A DNA stretch of 64,000 nt from NCBI GenBank assembly GCA_907164885.2, contig OU015491.1, positions 114,465,580 through 114,529,579 on the forward strand, in the 5' to 3' direction. A model generated the notes under the pieces. The model saw nothing but the letters and a program-made list of their open reading frames with translations. It had not been told where the DNA came from and did not search any database. Below, piece after piece: positions 50,931-62,600 of this stretch. Source of the stretch: Dolomedes plantarius. Lineage: Eukaryota > Arthropoda > Arachnida > Araneae > Dolomedidae. The translations under genes were made by a program, and so were the position numbers. The first letter of the stretch is position 1. The number at the start of each line of letters is the position of its first letter.

Positions 50931-52320
50931 ACCGGGTGCATCATAAATCCGTGCAAAGTTCAAAAATTCGTAATAAAAGAAGTAATGCTCGGAAAAATTT
51001 GCTAATTGCGCCAATATGATCAGAGGGACATTGGATTTTTTTTCCATGTAAAAAAAAAAAAAAAAAATTCAAAAGAAACCGAAAGAGGGCGCTCACACGT
51101 CATACTGAGACGTTTTATGCAAATCAAGCTATCAATAAAACACCTGGCTAGATATGGATCCGTAATTCGAAACACGCAGCATGCTTTCTTTACCAGATCG
51201 AGCGTTGGTGGTTAAACATTTCTTCAAGAATGGTAAATCCACAACTGATGCATTGCGAAAGTTTCGCATGGAGAAAGGACTGAAGGCGCAAAAAAGATGT
51301 TGATTCTGTATCCGTACAAAATCTAGGCACTTCACCAGTTATTACCGCAGATACAGATGCAAGACAAAAATACATGGTCTCTGGCACAAATGGAACGTAA
51401 CCCACAATGTTTGCTGAGCGTCATGTGGACGGATGAAGCCCACTTTTCACAGCATGGTGACGTTATACGCAAAGCAGTCGTATCTGGGCGACGTCAAACC
51501 TTTTCAGTACCTGAGCCAGCCACTGCATTCTCCTCATGTGACTGTTTGGTGTGGTTTCACCGTGTCTTTTATTCTCGGCCCTTTCTTTTTTATAGAGCAT
51601 TGTCCTGTATCCGGTCGGAAAACCCATACAGTCACTGCAGCACGGTATCTTACGCTTTTGAGTGACCGCGTTAACCCTGCATTGCAGGAAAGACATGCGA
51701 TGCGTTACCTGTTGTCACCTTCATGCAGGATGGTGCCCCGCCCTACATTTCACGTGATGTCAAGACTTTCATGCTGGACTCTTTAACTGAAGACCTAATT
51801 CGATAAGTCGTGGTTGTAAGGTTCAGTGACCCTCACGAACACCAAACTTGACCCCGGCAAATTTTTAGTTGTGGGGATACTTAAAGTCTCATGTGTACTG
51901 GGGCTCCCCAACCACTATGGTAGAACTGAAATATGTCATTCGACAGACAGTTGCTGCCATCGAGGGCGACATGCTACACTTCACTGTAATAGGCTTGGTG
52001 ACGCGCATCACTTGCCTTGTGCTGGTAGTATTACCTTGTGCTGGTGGTAATGTTGAACATCTGTTACTTTAAAATAAATGCACCGTCTCATGCTATTATG
52101 ATCTGTTTGATTTTCTGTTTGAGTTTGCCTCATTTGCATAAAACGTCTCAGTAGGACGTGTGAGCGCCATCTTTCGGTTAATTTTGGAAACTTTTTTTTT
52201 TTTACATAGAAAAATTCTAATGTCGCTCTGATCCTATAGGCGCAAAAAGAAATTTTTTCCGAGCATTACTTCCTTTATTACGAATTTTTGAACTTTGCAC
52301 GAATTTATGACGCACCCGAT
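50931..52320 (+). mobile_element. Mariner-like element with ~190-bp inverted ends
   Basis: The left end ACCGGGTGCATCATAAATCC pairs with the right end ATTTATGACGCACCCGAT. Pairing continues through TGCAAAGTTCAAAAATTCG, AAGTAATGCTCGGAAAAA, GAGGGCGCTCACACGT and CTGAGACGTTTTATGCAAA. TA-rich sequence flanks it. The transposase is of the same TDEAHF family as the 8552-10994 element, but the termini differ, so it is a second family. Confidence 0.88.
51181..52072 (+). pseudogene. Broken mariner-like transposase (TDEAHF type)
   Basis: MLSLPDRALVVKHFFKNGKS and TTDALRKFRMEKGLK form the first helix-turn-helix. A deletion removes the rest of the DNA-binding region. Then follow QCLLSVMWTDEAHFSQHGDV (first Asp), VTVWCGFTVSFILGPFFFIE, FMQDGAPPYISRDVKTFMLD in a shifted frame (second Asp) and a decayed SCGDT-SLMCTG stretch where relatives have CDFWLWGYLKS. 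The C-terminus is GGNVEHLLL with stop at 52070-52072. Several frameshifts are present. Confidence 0.82.
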
Positions 52321-53444
52321 ATATATATATACGTATATATATATAAAACTTCTTTATATAGTTTAGGGATTCTTCTTATAGTGTAGGGGTGCACTAAGAA
52401 AGATTTTTGAAAAATTCATCTTAGATTTTTTTAAATTAAATTTTTAAGCTGTTTTTGAAACATTCTTTCAAGTTTCAATTTAAAATAATTATCTGAGGGT
52501 AATAAAATTTATATCACGATAAAGATCCTAAAAATTCCTTTCAAACGAAATTTTTTTTCGAATCTTTACCTCGATTTTCTGATTTTTGGTGAATTTTTAA
52601 AGATTAATTCTTAGAATTTAATTTATTATATGCTGATCACGTGGTTTCTTTTCTTTTTGTGATGGTTTAAATTAACTTATCGTCACGTGCATAACAACGA
52701 AATAAATTGACAAAATTTTTTTTTTTTTCTTTCTAATGCGGCAGACGATTGGACATTATCCAAAACAATATTAAAATACAGTAAAAGAAATGTTCCTCAA
52801 ACTGTACTATATTAACTGTACTATATTTTTAGTATGTTCTATTAGATTTCATTTCAATATATTCTTCTACATTATTTTGTTTTTAATAATATCCATCACG
52901 ATTTTTTATAAATATTTTTTATTGTTTTTTTGGCATTAATTGCATACATTAGCGGTTTTATTTCATTTGAATGTATTCCGTAGCGAAGTACGAGTTTTCA
53001 GCTTGTGTTATGTATTTTTTAATTCTTAAATAGTTACCAAAATTGCAGCAGGTTTCAAGGAAAAATTATGAATCATTTTGACTGGTGTATCTCATATAGG
53101 CAAAAACATGGGTTTTATTTTATATTTTTGGTCACTTGCAGAATGTATGGGGTCGACATTGCTTGTTATCTGACTTCAGCAGAAAAACCGGTTTACCAGT
53201 AGGTACTTATGAAATGCACATTTTGCTCATAGCATGTTTTAAAAAGAAAATGTCATAGTTTTAGAACTGGAAAAAAAGACTACAGCAAAGAATAATCTGC
53301 AGAGTAAATGTTACTTCAAATTTGAAGTTAACAATTTCTGTAAGTTTTACAAAATTTTGATTATTTTATAAGTTTATTATCTTGATAAACCCCAACACGT
53401 GAAATAAGCGTCAACTGACGTGACCTGAAATGACACGCAAGTTC

Positions 53445-53450
<6 letters not shown>
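52321..53450. other. AT-rich stretch, nothing recognised
   Basis: It begins with a short TA tract (52321-52346). No gene or element recognised. Confidence 0.5.
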
Positions 53451-53512
<62 letters not shown>

Positions 53513-53530
53513 GAGAGAGAGAGAGAGATA
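53451..53530. repeat. (TA)n-(GA)n microsatellite
   Basis: About 57 bp of TA, then CA, then (GA)n. Confidence 0.95.
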
Positions 53531-54509
53531 TTAAAAGATGCGGCTCCTACTTATTTGTTTTTGGCCACTACACGGTAAGGAGGCTGACTTTTTTTTTGAC
53601 ATAGTATCCACATAGATAGGTAGGCTGGTACAGTTTCCACCACTAGAAACCTCATTGAGGCACTTCGTCCTAAAGATTGAACGTGTTTATATGAGGTTTA
53701 GGTAAATGTACATTCAACGGTGTTTGTTGGGATTCCGAACGAGCACTATTAGTGCCAAATTCCTACAACAAACTACTAGGCTTCCTCACGCCCCTTTACG
53801 TTTATTAACATCAATAAAATGCCCTGAAATATGAGAAGATTGTTAATTTCAGCGTTATTTTGTGGTTGATCTAAGACGCTACAATTTCATACAAAGTATA
53901 ACAACGTAATTCAAAATTATACAATTTCTAGTTTAGTTTGAAGATAATTGAGATGCGAAGTAATGATCTCGAAGATAGAAACCAAACTTGTTAACGTACG
54001 TTTTCAAGTATGTTACAAAATATCTTTTGTATGGTTCTTCAGGGAAAATAGGTATATTGCAACGTCATTGCAGTATGTGTTGATGTATATGTATGTAGTT
54101 AATAAAATTCTATTTTCTTGGATTTTGGAGTAGTCTCGGAATTTTTTTCAAGAATATAAAAATAGGAAATAAAAATTTCTAGAAATCCTAGAAATCCTAG
54201 AAATTCCAGAAACAAAAATCCTAGAAAATAAAAATTTCTTCAAATTTTGGCACTAGATTCAGATTTTGCATTGGAGTAGCATAAACGAAAAGTCCAAGTA
54301 TTCACTTATTAGCTGTCTTGTGGGTTTCGAAGAAGTCCGTGCGCATATCTTTATGTTAATTAGCTTGGGGAATCAGGATAGTTTTTTCGAATGCACATAT
54401 GGCGAAGTTTAGTTGTTTACAAAATACACAGAATTGTTCTCTTTAATTTAGTTTTGGATTTGCTGCACAACTTATATTGCTTTGGGCAGGAGGTGACCAA
54501 AATTTAGGG
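53531..54509. other. Unrecognised stretch
   Basis: A short direct repeat AATCCTAGAAAT occurs near 54184. No gene recognised. Confidence 0.45.
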
Positions 54510-54760
54510 ATTTAATGAGAATGACTGAGCATATTTGCAAAGAAATGGGTATAAGTCAGGCCGTGATTAAAAAATTTCATTGAAAAATGGTAATTGGGCG
54601 TCTCGGGAATTTTCTGGTAGGCTAAAAAAACACGAGAATAGACAATAGCTCAAATATTCATGTCATGTTATCCCAAAATGTACCCCTGAGTCCAAATGCT
54701 TAGAGTATAAGCTGTGACATATCGAAGAATATAATTTATCATTGTTTTAGACAGCAGTAT
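54510..54760 (+). pseudogene. Possible Tc1-type DNA-binding remnant
   Basis: Pieces read RMTEHICKEMGISQAVIKKF (helix-turn-helix-like) and, in another frame, LGVSGIFWxAKKTRE. In Tc1 proteins the order is ISQSVVSRxW...GRPRKTRE. It is heavily decayed. The call rests on two short blocks only. Confidence 0.3.
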
Positions 54761-54887
54761 TAGGCTTCGGGAAATACACACTGTGCGCAAAATCAAACAG
54801 CACCATAAAGCAGCTTGATTGCACAGAGCCTGATGTCATATGTAAAGGAAGGAGAATGACTTACCACATCCTCTCCGATAAGACGTA

Positions 54888-55648
54888 TAGTCCGACCACG
54901 GAAGCAAGGTCCCTGGAAGCTGTTGCGCATGCTCGAGAAAAGCTAGTCTACTTAGAAAATAGGGGAAAACGTCATATTTTCGGATGTGTTTGTTTATGAA
55001 ATACGGAATGCATTTCAGACTGCTTTTTGTCCGCAATTTTAAAGTTATTTTTTAAAACTTCATTTTTGATCGAATATGTGAATAATAATTTCAAAATAAT
55101 AAAAATAAAGAAGCAAATCTATTTAAAAAATAGGAGTTTTATAGGAGTGGATATTTTCGAATTACATCACAATCAAAATCATCTAAAGCTACGTTTTCGG
55201 TGGTTCTTTTTTTCTGACGTTTCCTCGGAGATTCAAATTTTGGAGTTTCTTCACCCTTTGCTTCTCTACGTATTCTTTTTACACTGGACATTGATATCCC
55301 GGTCATTTTACTATCTCTCTTTGGGGATTGCGAAACTGGAACAATAACATTTCCTTCTAGTGCTTCTTTATCACACAATTTAATTACATTGTGTATTATA
55401 CGTTTACAATCACTACGGAACGGCTTATTCCGAGCAGTCGTATTGGGTAAAGGATGCATTAATTTTAATATAATAATCAAAATAACAGACGAGGAAAAAG
55501 CAAGCAAGCGCAGTTAGTAACTGATTCTAAAGAATGTCGAGAGAATACAAGACTTTTCCCCCTCCTTCCTAAGCAGCCTTACCTAAAGCGTGAATAGAAT
55601 CGTCTTGGCACTATGCCAACCGTAGTTCTTCGTACTGTGGTCGGACTG
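54888..55648 (-). mobile_element. TA-flanked deletion derivative with transposase N-terminus
   Basis: The left end TAGTCCGACCACGGAAG and the reverse complement of the right end CAGTCCGACCACAGTACG form an inverted repeat of about 14 bp between TA dinucleotides. It is 761 bp and contains only the N-terminal part of a transposase on the minus strand. Confidence 0.65.
55160..55440 (-). pseudogene. N-terminal part of a DDE_3-type transposase
   Basis: The minus-strand frame reads TARNKPFRSDCKRIIHNVIK, LCDKEALEGNVIVPVSQSPK, RDSKMTGISMSSVKRIRREA, KGEETPKFESPRKRQKKRTT and ENVALDDFDCDVIR, then loses similarity. SxxSVKRIRREA followed by a basic P-rich linker and DDFD-xxIR is a pattern I recall from N-termini of uncharacterised arthropod DDE_3 (Tc1/mariner superfamily) transposases. 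The catalytic part is deleted. The frame is open throughout this segment. Confidence 0.6.
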
Positions 55649-57039
55649 TAGTTCAACCTGGTTGATCTAGATGATTAAAACTTCTCCTGGTATGATTTGA
55701 GGTGCGAGTCTTAAATTTACTTCAGACACAGTAAAGGGGGATTTTTTTATGGTTTTGGTGGTAATTCGTATTTACAGAACTACTGGTTTTGTTTCTCTAA
55801 ACGGCAGATAGAACATTGGAAATTACTTGGATGTGATCTTGGAAACGACATCCGACCATTTACAAATATTCTTTCAGTGGATGATTCCTCGATTCAACAT
55901 AAAGATGTCGGGTATTCATTCGCCCTATAAATTCAACTAAAACGGGGTTTAACATTAATTATGCTACAGTAATGCACTAACTATCGCCTTGACCAGATTT
56001 TAAACTAATGGGGAACTTCTGGGGTGTGTGAGTTCACAATGTTTATGCTTACAGACCACGTGGTACAGAAAAATGCTGAATAAAAATGGTTCGGAATAAA
56101 GTCTAATAATTTGAAGAATTTGGTAGACATCATGTGGGATAGAATGTATAAATTTATTCCTAAAAATGGTCCAATAATATAAAAATAAGCTTAATATTTA
56201 TTTAAAATCATTATACTTTTCAAACAGCTTATTTTTTTATTTCTAGTGTGTATTTATTTGTTCGTACATCATACTGAAATAATTACGTTTTTATCAAAAT
56301 TGTTATTCTTATTATCTTTACTTACTAAATAAAAAACTGTTTTCGATTTTTTTTATAATTTTTATATGAACAAGTTTTCACTGGGTCGAGCCAAATGCAT
56401 ATCAGTATAATGCATTTTGTGTTTCATTTATACATCTCGGTTACCGATAGTTCACTCTCAGCCATGCGGAAATTTTCTTATTTTATTTCCCCACTTATTA
56501 TTTTCCATTCAATAACCTTTGAAAGAAGATGGTGATCTATACCTATATACACTCATCTTTCCTCCATCTACTATTAAATAAAGAAGTTTATTCTATCACG
56601 TAAGGCATTATGTTAGGCTTGTTATTAATTGCCCTGCACACCTGTTTAAGATATTTCCACCGAGGAGTATCTCATTTTATTCACCGGAACAAAGGTTTAA
56701 GTGATTACACCAAGTTTACCACAAGAAAGTCAATCATTTTCTCTTAGCATTTCTTTACGGTTGAAGTAAACTGTTTATAGAAGTGGTAAGAGACTAAAGT
56801 CCCAGATTTCATACAAAATGCGCAAAGTCAAAGGGAATACCTATTTCTTCCAGGAAATCTTTAGCGGCATTTTCAAAAATTTCACTGTGACATAGCACTC
56901 GAATTTGTAATTATTTTAATTAATATACTGTTTTATCTCTAAAAAATTTATTTTATGATTTCATAATTTCGATACAACATTAATTCGGTTCCATGCACAT
57001 TTATAAGTGTATCTATTTTTTTTATATCTTAAAATATAT
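55649..57039. other. AT-rich stretch, nothing recognised
   Basis: No gene or repeat recognised. Confidence 0.5.
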
Positions 57040-57330
57040 ATGTGCTGAAAATCATTCCTGTGGTTTTTCGTACCGCTTTCTCGGGGAAAAGGGAATGTGT
57101 CTCCCGTAGGCAATTAGGTGTGACCTGTAACAGTACATATAGTACACAAGGTCATGTGCACAGAAGGGAGAATTACTTGCCACCCTCTCGGTCATTAAGG
57201 GAGCATAGTTTCCCCATAGCAACGGCCCATCAACCATCTTTTGCTATGGATGCTGGAATTTTTTTAATGGTTTTTTGGGGAGTTGAAGAAAAGGCCGCGA
57301 CTGTGAGATACCTCTAGGTTGTCCGCTCTT
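57040..57330 (+). other. GC-richer block with unassigned open frame
   Basis: A 91-codon plus-strand frame (57042-57317) includes GKRECVSRRQLGVTCNST and VHRRENYLPPSRSLREHS. I do not recognise it. The segment AGAAGGGAGAATTACTTGCC resembles AAGGAAGGAGAATGACTTAC at 54846, so it may belong to a dispersed repeat. Confidence 0.3.
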
Positions 57331-58519
57331 CAGCTCCAGTCGCCATTTTTTGTATGCTGAGATTTCTGGTCTGCTTTTGGACCAAGTTTAGTGAGACAAT
57401 GAGATATAATCTTCAGTCTCCAATGAGGGTGGTGGTGAGTAATAATACTTTGTAATATATTTTATCAGGCGAGAGCACAGACTAATTAATATATGTAACT
57501 AGAATTTATTATGTGTTCGAATAATTTTTTTATGTATGTAGATAATTATGATGCTTTCTTTGCAAATTTGTAATTAATGATAAAATTAATTTTAAGTAAG
57601 AAGAAGAGAAAGAAATTAAATGTTAACATTACCTATTAAATTTGAGTTTTTTTTTTTTAGTTATCTCAGACATGTGTCCGAATGTGTTTTCTCAAATTAA
57701 CGATTTTTTTTAAAAGTGCCACTACACGATCATCTATTTTATTACATGTTCCAATTCCACATAATATTCACAAATAACTATGAACGATATTTTGTTTGCA
57801 AGAGAAAGATTCTGGATTAGTCCGTGCTACGCCAAAATCCATAGTGAACGAGGAATGCACTAGAAGAAACAAAACAGATTTAATGTGGGAAGTTATATAA
57901 AATGCTTTAGTACGGTGTTTTAAGGAGGATTGCATATCTAATGTACTTGTAAATTGTGAGTTTCTATTACAGAAAGCAATAACTTGAGTACATAAAAAAT
58001 GTATCGTAAAAAACATTTTTCAGCGAGGGAGAATGGACTGATAATATTCAAAAGAGTATTAATTAGCTACATGCATCATCAGTGGAGAAAGAGTAGCTGT
58101 TGAAGATGATAGCGTTGAAAAATGTGTAACTGATTTACCAAATTTTATTTAAGAATAAAGTCTCCTAGACATGTTCAGCTGCATGAAACTTAACATTTTT
58201 CTCTCCTTCTAATTTTAATTCTGCTTTAGAAAATGTTTGTTTGAAAGAGTAATCTTGTCATACTTGAAAAAAAAAGAGGTAAATGTAGACATGCGGTTTT
58301 ACTTTGCGGCAATGCCGATGACTTTGTACAACTATCCCCTTTAGTCGCCAGTTATCCGAACATCACTTGCTGCTTTCTTAAATACGAGAAAAAACTTTGA
58401 TGAATGATTAGTTTACAGGAATAGTGACTGGCCAATGAGCATTTTTTTAATGTTTTACTGGAAAAATGAAAGTGGGATACGGGATTCATTCATCGATCAA
58501 CAACCTACTTAATCTCCCA
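57331..58519. other. AT-rich stretch, nothing recognised
   Basis: No gene or repeat recognised. Confidence 0.5.
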
Positions 58520-59034
58520 ATTTTCAGTATCACGAAATAGATTGTATTTCTTGTACATTTAACGAGTATGAATCAACGGCTCAATCTGAGGATTATTTGT
58601 TGTATTATTACAATGTTGGGTTTTATTGCAACTACTTACAATCAATGAAGCGGGTATTCAAAATTTTTCCAAGAAAGAAGTAGTAAAAAGCCTTTTATCT
58701 CCAAAAATAGAAGTGGGCGAATCATCCCTGAGTAAAGACGAAGTTAAGTATTAAGATTAAAATATCATTTTAAGTGGATTGTTTAGTTAGTTTCGCACAA
58801 TTCAGGGACAACAATGAAAAGAACCTTAACGACACAATTAAAGTACAGTATTACGAAATGAATTGTATTTCTTGTACATTTAACGAGTATGCATCAACGA
58901 CTCAATCTGAGGATTATTCGTTGTATAATTACAATGTTGGGTTTTATTACAACTACATACAATCAATGAAGCGGGTATCTAAAATTGTTTCAAGAAAGAA
59001 GGTTGCTCTGTACAAACCCTATTGTATTCGCTGA
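58520..59034 (+). other. Duplicated coding-like segment
   Basis: A segment of about 155 bp at 58528-58682 recurs at 58848-59006 in direct orientation, 320 bp apart. Both translate similarly in one frame: YHEIDCISCTFNEYESTAQS and YYEMNCISCTFNEYASTTQS, then YNVGFYCNYLQSMKRVFKI and YNVGFYYNYIQSMKRVSKI. The second lies in an 86-codon open frame (58774-59034). The protein is not known to me. It could be a duplicated exon or a decayed element gene. Confidence 0.4.
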
Positions 59035-59643
59035 CCTCAAAATCGACCTATGTATAAAATTTGCCTCCTTTTTATATCGAGTTAAATACTGATAATCCTA
59101 AAAAAATGATATTTTCTGATAGCCTGAACTTTTCTGTACCTTGCGAAAAAGATTCATTTTATAAAATGAATCCACTAAAGGAACTGATGAGCGTTTACGA
59201 TTGAAGAATTACCTTGCCCCGACCTGACGGTCATACGGTTTAATAATACTGATCTGCAGAAAACATAATCGAGCCCTGACACTATTCCTGCTGAATCTTA
59301 TGTAAAATGACTTCCTGAATCCGAATATAACCCCTGATTTTCGCCATTAACCGCCGTTTTCGCTGTAGACCCCCCCACCTATTTTTATCACTTTCCGATA
59401 ATTTGAAGGGATGAAAAGTATTATTTTAGCCTTTACATTTCTTCTGAGGAGCTAGAGAGGTGAATAGTTCTAAAACATGAACATTTTCAACAAAGAGGTA
59501 GATTGAGGAGATTTCCCCCCCTCAAATTGTAAAAAATATCATTTAAAATGATCGATTTTTCCGCTTTTTTCGCAATTTTTTCACTTATTTTCTACACATT
59601 CTAGCTTTCAGCCCCCCTCATCCTCTCCCAAGTTTCCCCCCCC

Positions 59644-59742
59644 CCAAATAATAAAAATATATAGGAACAAGATATAGCAACAATAATAAAAGTATATAGC
59701 AATGATATATAGCAACAATAATAAAAATATATCGCAACAATA
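59644..59742. repeat. Tandem ~22-bp array in left arm
   Basis: Units of the type AATAATAAAAATATATAGCAAC, four to five copies, with GGAAC and CGCAAC variants. The mariner inserted at a TA inside this array. Confidence 0.85.
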
Positions 59743-60301
59743 CAGAAGGTCGTTCGCCCTTTATGGAAACGATTTTGTAATTTAATTTTGTACTTTGCAT
59801 TTTGAGATAAAAATTTGACAATTTCAGAATAATCATCTACCACTGTTTTGTTTTGATTGGAATGTAAAATAAAAGATTTATTTTGAAAAGGGCTCCTAAA
59901 ATTGATAGACGGCTCGAAGATTACGTAACTGCGTGTTCCGAGGAAAAATATTCGTATCAACAAATTATAAAGCGGAATAATAATCGTGGTTATGGCATTT
60001 AAAATAAAGTGTATTTATAATATATTACATTTGAAAGGAAAACACGTCTAACTGAAAATAAAAATTAAAACATGACCTCTAAACCTCGTCCTAAGACTGT
60101 TAGAAGGCAGATAAACGTCAATAAAGTGAAGTCTCTGATACTAAAAAAAAATCTGTCGACTCAAAGATCCATTTCTTCTTAACTAAGAATGTCTTCTGGC
60201 ACTGTAAGTAAAATCATTCATAAAGATTTGAAGTTAAAAAAGATGTTTATACCTAAAATTCAACTGCTTTTGCCAAAGCATATTGCTGAAAGAAAAACAA
60301 A

Positions 60302-61143
60302 TCTATATATATAAAACGCTTAGGTATGCGGCACAAAAATCTACGATATTTCTACACTCCGAATGGCGACGGCTGCAACTACCAGATGTAAACATTAGCG
60401 GCCGTCTGCAATTTGCAAAACCGCGTGTCAACATGGATTTACTCACTGAAATCAGAAATGCTGGAAAGCAAGCTGCACGATCACGTGAAAATTGGGAACA
60501 GTCTCGAGAAAGAAAGCGAAGAAGAAATAATTCATTAAGAAAAAGGCGTGAAACAGAGAACATAAATGTTCGCGAGGTTAGGCTTAACCGTTGCTGGCAA
60601 TGCTTCCGACAGCAAGTAATAGTTAATTTTCTAAACTTTTTTCAGTACTTGCTGAATTTTTACTCCATTTTATAAGTGAAGAAATTTTCCCAACAATTTA
60701 TTATTTGATATGATTAAGTGTAGATATCTGAATTGTGAACAATAGCACATACAGAGAGTGATGTAATCCACACTATAATTTAGTACTTGCTGAATTTTTA
60801 CGCCACTTTTTAAGAGAAAAAGTTTTTCCCCAGCAATTTCTTATTTGATGTAATGATAAAGGTATATATATATCTTAATTTTGAAAAATAGTGCAGACAG
60901 GAATGTAATTTTTAAAATCATTGGTGTTGGGTTTATCAGTCTTCTCTGTTCTGAAGTAATGGAAATTCATATTTTTTAATCACGATGTTTTAGAATCTGC
61001 CTTATGAAGAATACCCCTTAACAACGCATATTTATGATGATAGGTAATGGTAACATTCCTTACATATGTTACTTTCAGTTGAGTTGTTTTGCAAAAGAAA
61101 ATATAAAACTATAAAGCGACCATGTTGGTCGCGTAGCGGCTAG
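60302..61143 (+). mobile_element. Helitron, short copy, precise A|T insertion
   Basis: It starts TCTATATATATAAAACGC after an A (60301). It ends with the hairpin GCGACC-ATGTT-GGTCGC, then GTAGCGGCTAG before a T (61144). All Helitron end rules are met (TC start, hairpin about 8 nt before CTAG, insertion between A and T, no target duplication). Removing it restores the mariner reading frame exactly (AERKTN-CTKCEK). At 842 bp it cannot encode the full Rep/helicase protein. Confidence 0.93.
60432..60675 (+). pseudogene. Helitron-borne N-terminal protein fragment
   Basis: The open frame from ATG at 60432 reads MDLLTEIRNAGKQAARSREN, then WEQSRERKRRRNNSLRKRRE and TENINVREVRLN, ending at 60675. The highly basic, Arg-rich opening resembles the start of arthropod Helitron RepHel proteins, but no Rep or helicase motif follows. 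It is probably a 5' remnant left by internal deletion. Confidence 0.45.
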
Positions 61144-61919
61144 TTGTACAAAATGTGAAAAACACCTAGATGCTGAAAAATAGAAATTTTTTGTAACACT
61201 CGATGAGGCATGGGTGTATTTAAGTGATTGTAATTAAAAAAAAGATATTTTTTCTGTTGCTCAACTGACGAAAATGACCGTACGAAATGGCTTCGACGAC
61301 GTACAGTAAAGTTCCCAACAGGATGCATGATAGTTGCGAGATTTTGTTACAACGGCAAATTAAAAATCATAAAAGTTTCATATGAAGCAAAATTAATTGA
61401 CTCTACTATCATAAGAATATTTTAGAACTACTTTTTAATCTGTAATTCCAATCTGATATGGAAAGGACTTCGATAAAGTTGAGCTTCATATGGACAAAGC
61501 CTCTAGTCACACGTCTAAATCAACTGCCGCCTATTTAGCAAAGAAATAATCAGAAACAGGAATAAAATGTATCCCATTTAATGAAATACCTGTTAAATTC
61601 CCCGACGCTTCTCCAATGGACTTTTGCGCTTTCGGTTTATAAAAACGAGCCTTGGGTAAACGGAATTCAAAATTTGAAAAACTATACAAGAGAAATGAGA
61701 CAAAATTGACATGACAGTACTAAGAAAAAGTTTACTTTTATGGAAAATTCGAGATAGAGATATTGTCCTGAACCATGGCTATCAGATAGTAACAAATCGC
61801 CACAAAAATATGGAATTTATACATAAAACTTAACTATCAAAATCGTTTCCATAAAGTGTGCACGACCTTCTATATATAAGCAACAGTTCGGAAGATTCCC
61901 TGTACCCTACAACTCTCAA

Positions 61920-61985
61920 TACCTCTCACACACAGGTGTGTGAGAGGTACTCTCAATACCTCGAACACCTGTGTGTGAGATGTAT
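61920..61985. repeat. Small hairpin and repeated CTCTCAATACCTC motif
   Basis: ACCTCTCACACA and TGTGTGAGAGGT form a near-perfect hairpin. CTCTCAATACCTC occurs three times between 61914 and 62000. This is part of the left arm and has no equivalent in the right arm. Confidence 0.7.
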
Positions 61986-62099
61986 GCTCTCAATACCTCG
62001 CGAACGCAGGTTTGCACAGGAATTATCCTGCTTCGACAATTTTAAACTTACATTGCCTTGTCACTATAGTCCTGCACTGTAATCCTTAAGCACATCCCT

Positions 62100-62600
62100 C
62101 AGTTTTCGCACGTCTCTTTCATATTCACAAAGTATGCGAACGGGACTGATGGTAACTCATTCCCATTGTCGAACTAGACAACTTTCAAGCTTGTCTTTGA
62201 TGAGTTTATAAACACTCTTCATTTTTCTGGATCACATGGCATCTTCAATTCTATCATCAATGCATATGAAATAGGGCAGAGCACTAAGCCTTCATCTTCC
62301 GCAAAAAGTAATTTCTGGGTTGACTGCCTGGAACTGCAAGAAGAGATTTTTACGCCCTTTTCTATGATATTCCACTGCTGAAGTCGAGATCCAAGAAGTT
62401 GAGATTTGCACTTAGGAAACTTCAAATCCCTGAACATATCATTCAATTCCGACTCAGTGATGAGGTAAGGTTGTCGATGAGCTGAATCATCTGAACACTC
62501 TTCATAATCGATGAACGTATCATTTGAGGGTCCAGGATGGTTTCTGGCTCTAGAGTACAGGTTTTGTTTGGCACTGGGATTGGCAAAGATTCGTTGTGAG
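62100..62600 (-). pseudogene. Fragment of an unnamed multi-copy arthropod protein
   Basis: On the minus strand the frame reads FANPSAKQNLYSRARNHPGP, NDTFIDYEECSDDSAHRQPY, LITESELNDMFRDLKFPKCK, SQLLGSRLQQWNIIEKGVKI, GLVLCPISYALMIELKMPCD and PEK. After a TGA at a likely Trp codon it continues with RVFINSSKTSLKVV, a TAG, then FDNGNELPSVPFAYFVNMKE. I recall the pattern RDL-L-K--AELLGSRL--WN followed by W-LFIDSSK-SLK-VLLHNGN---P-A-S--MKE from many uncharacterised proteins annotated in spider and insect genomes. Its function is unknown to me. It lies alone in the loop of the fold-back element. Confidence 0.6.

Larger units (their letters stand above)
60072..61714 (+). pseudogene. DD41D mariner transposase, split by a Helitron
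   Basis: The start is ATG at 60072: MTSKPRPKTVRRQINVNKVK, then helix-turn-helix RMSSGTVSKIIHKDLKLKK and LLLPKHIAERKTN. The Helitron sits inside the AAT codon of that Asn. After it the frame resumes as CTKCEKHLDAEK, a stop, then KFFVTLDEAWVYLSDCN (first Asp). Next come TGCMIVARFCYNGKLKIIKV and VELHMDKASSHTSKSTAAYL (second Asp at 61493), then FPDASPMDFCAFGL (third Asp at 61619). The TGA stop is at 61712. Exactly 41 residues separate the last two Asp. Internal stops occur at several places. Confidence 0.88.
59743..61872 (+). mobile_element. DD41D (rosa-like) mariner element, inactive
   Basis: The left end CAGAAGGTCGTTCGCCCTTT pairs with the right end AAAGTGTGCACGACCTTCTA, continued by ATGGAAACGATTTTG and CAAAATCGTTTCCAT. 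TA lies at 59741-59742 and 61873-61874. Without the 842-bp Helitron inside it, the element is about 1.29 kb, a normal mariner length. Confidence 0.88.

Noticed and set aside
59601..59963. 120-codon minus-strand open frame
   Set aside because: It spans the tandem array of the fold-back arm and the mariner terminus, two unrelated pieces joined by insertion.
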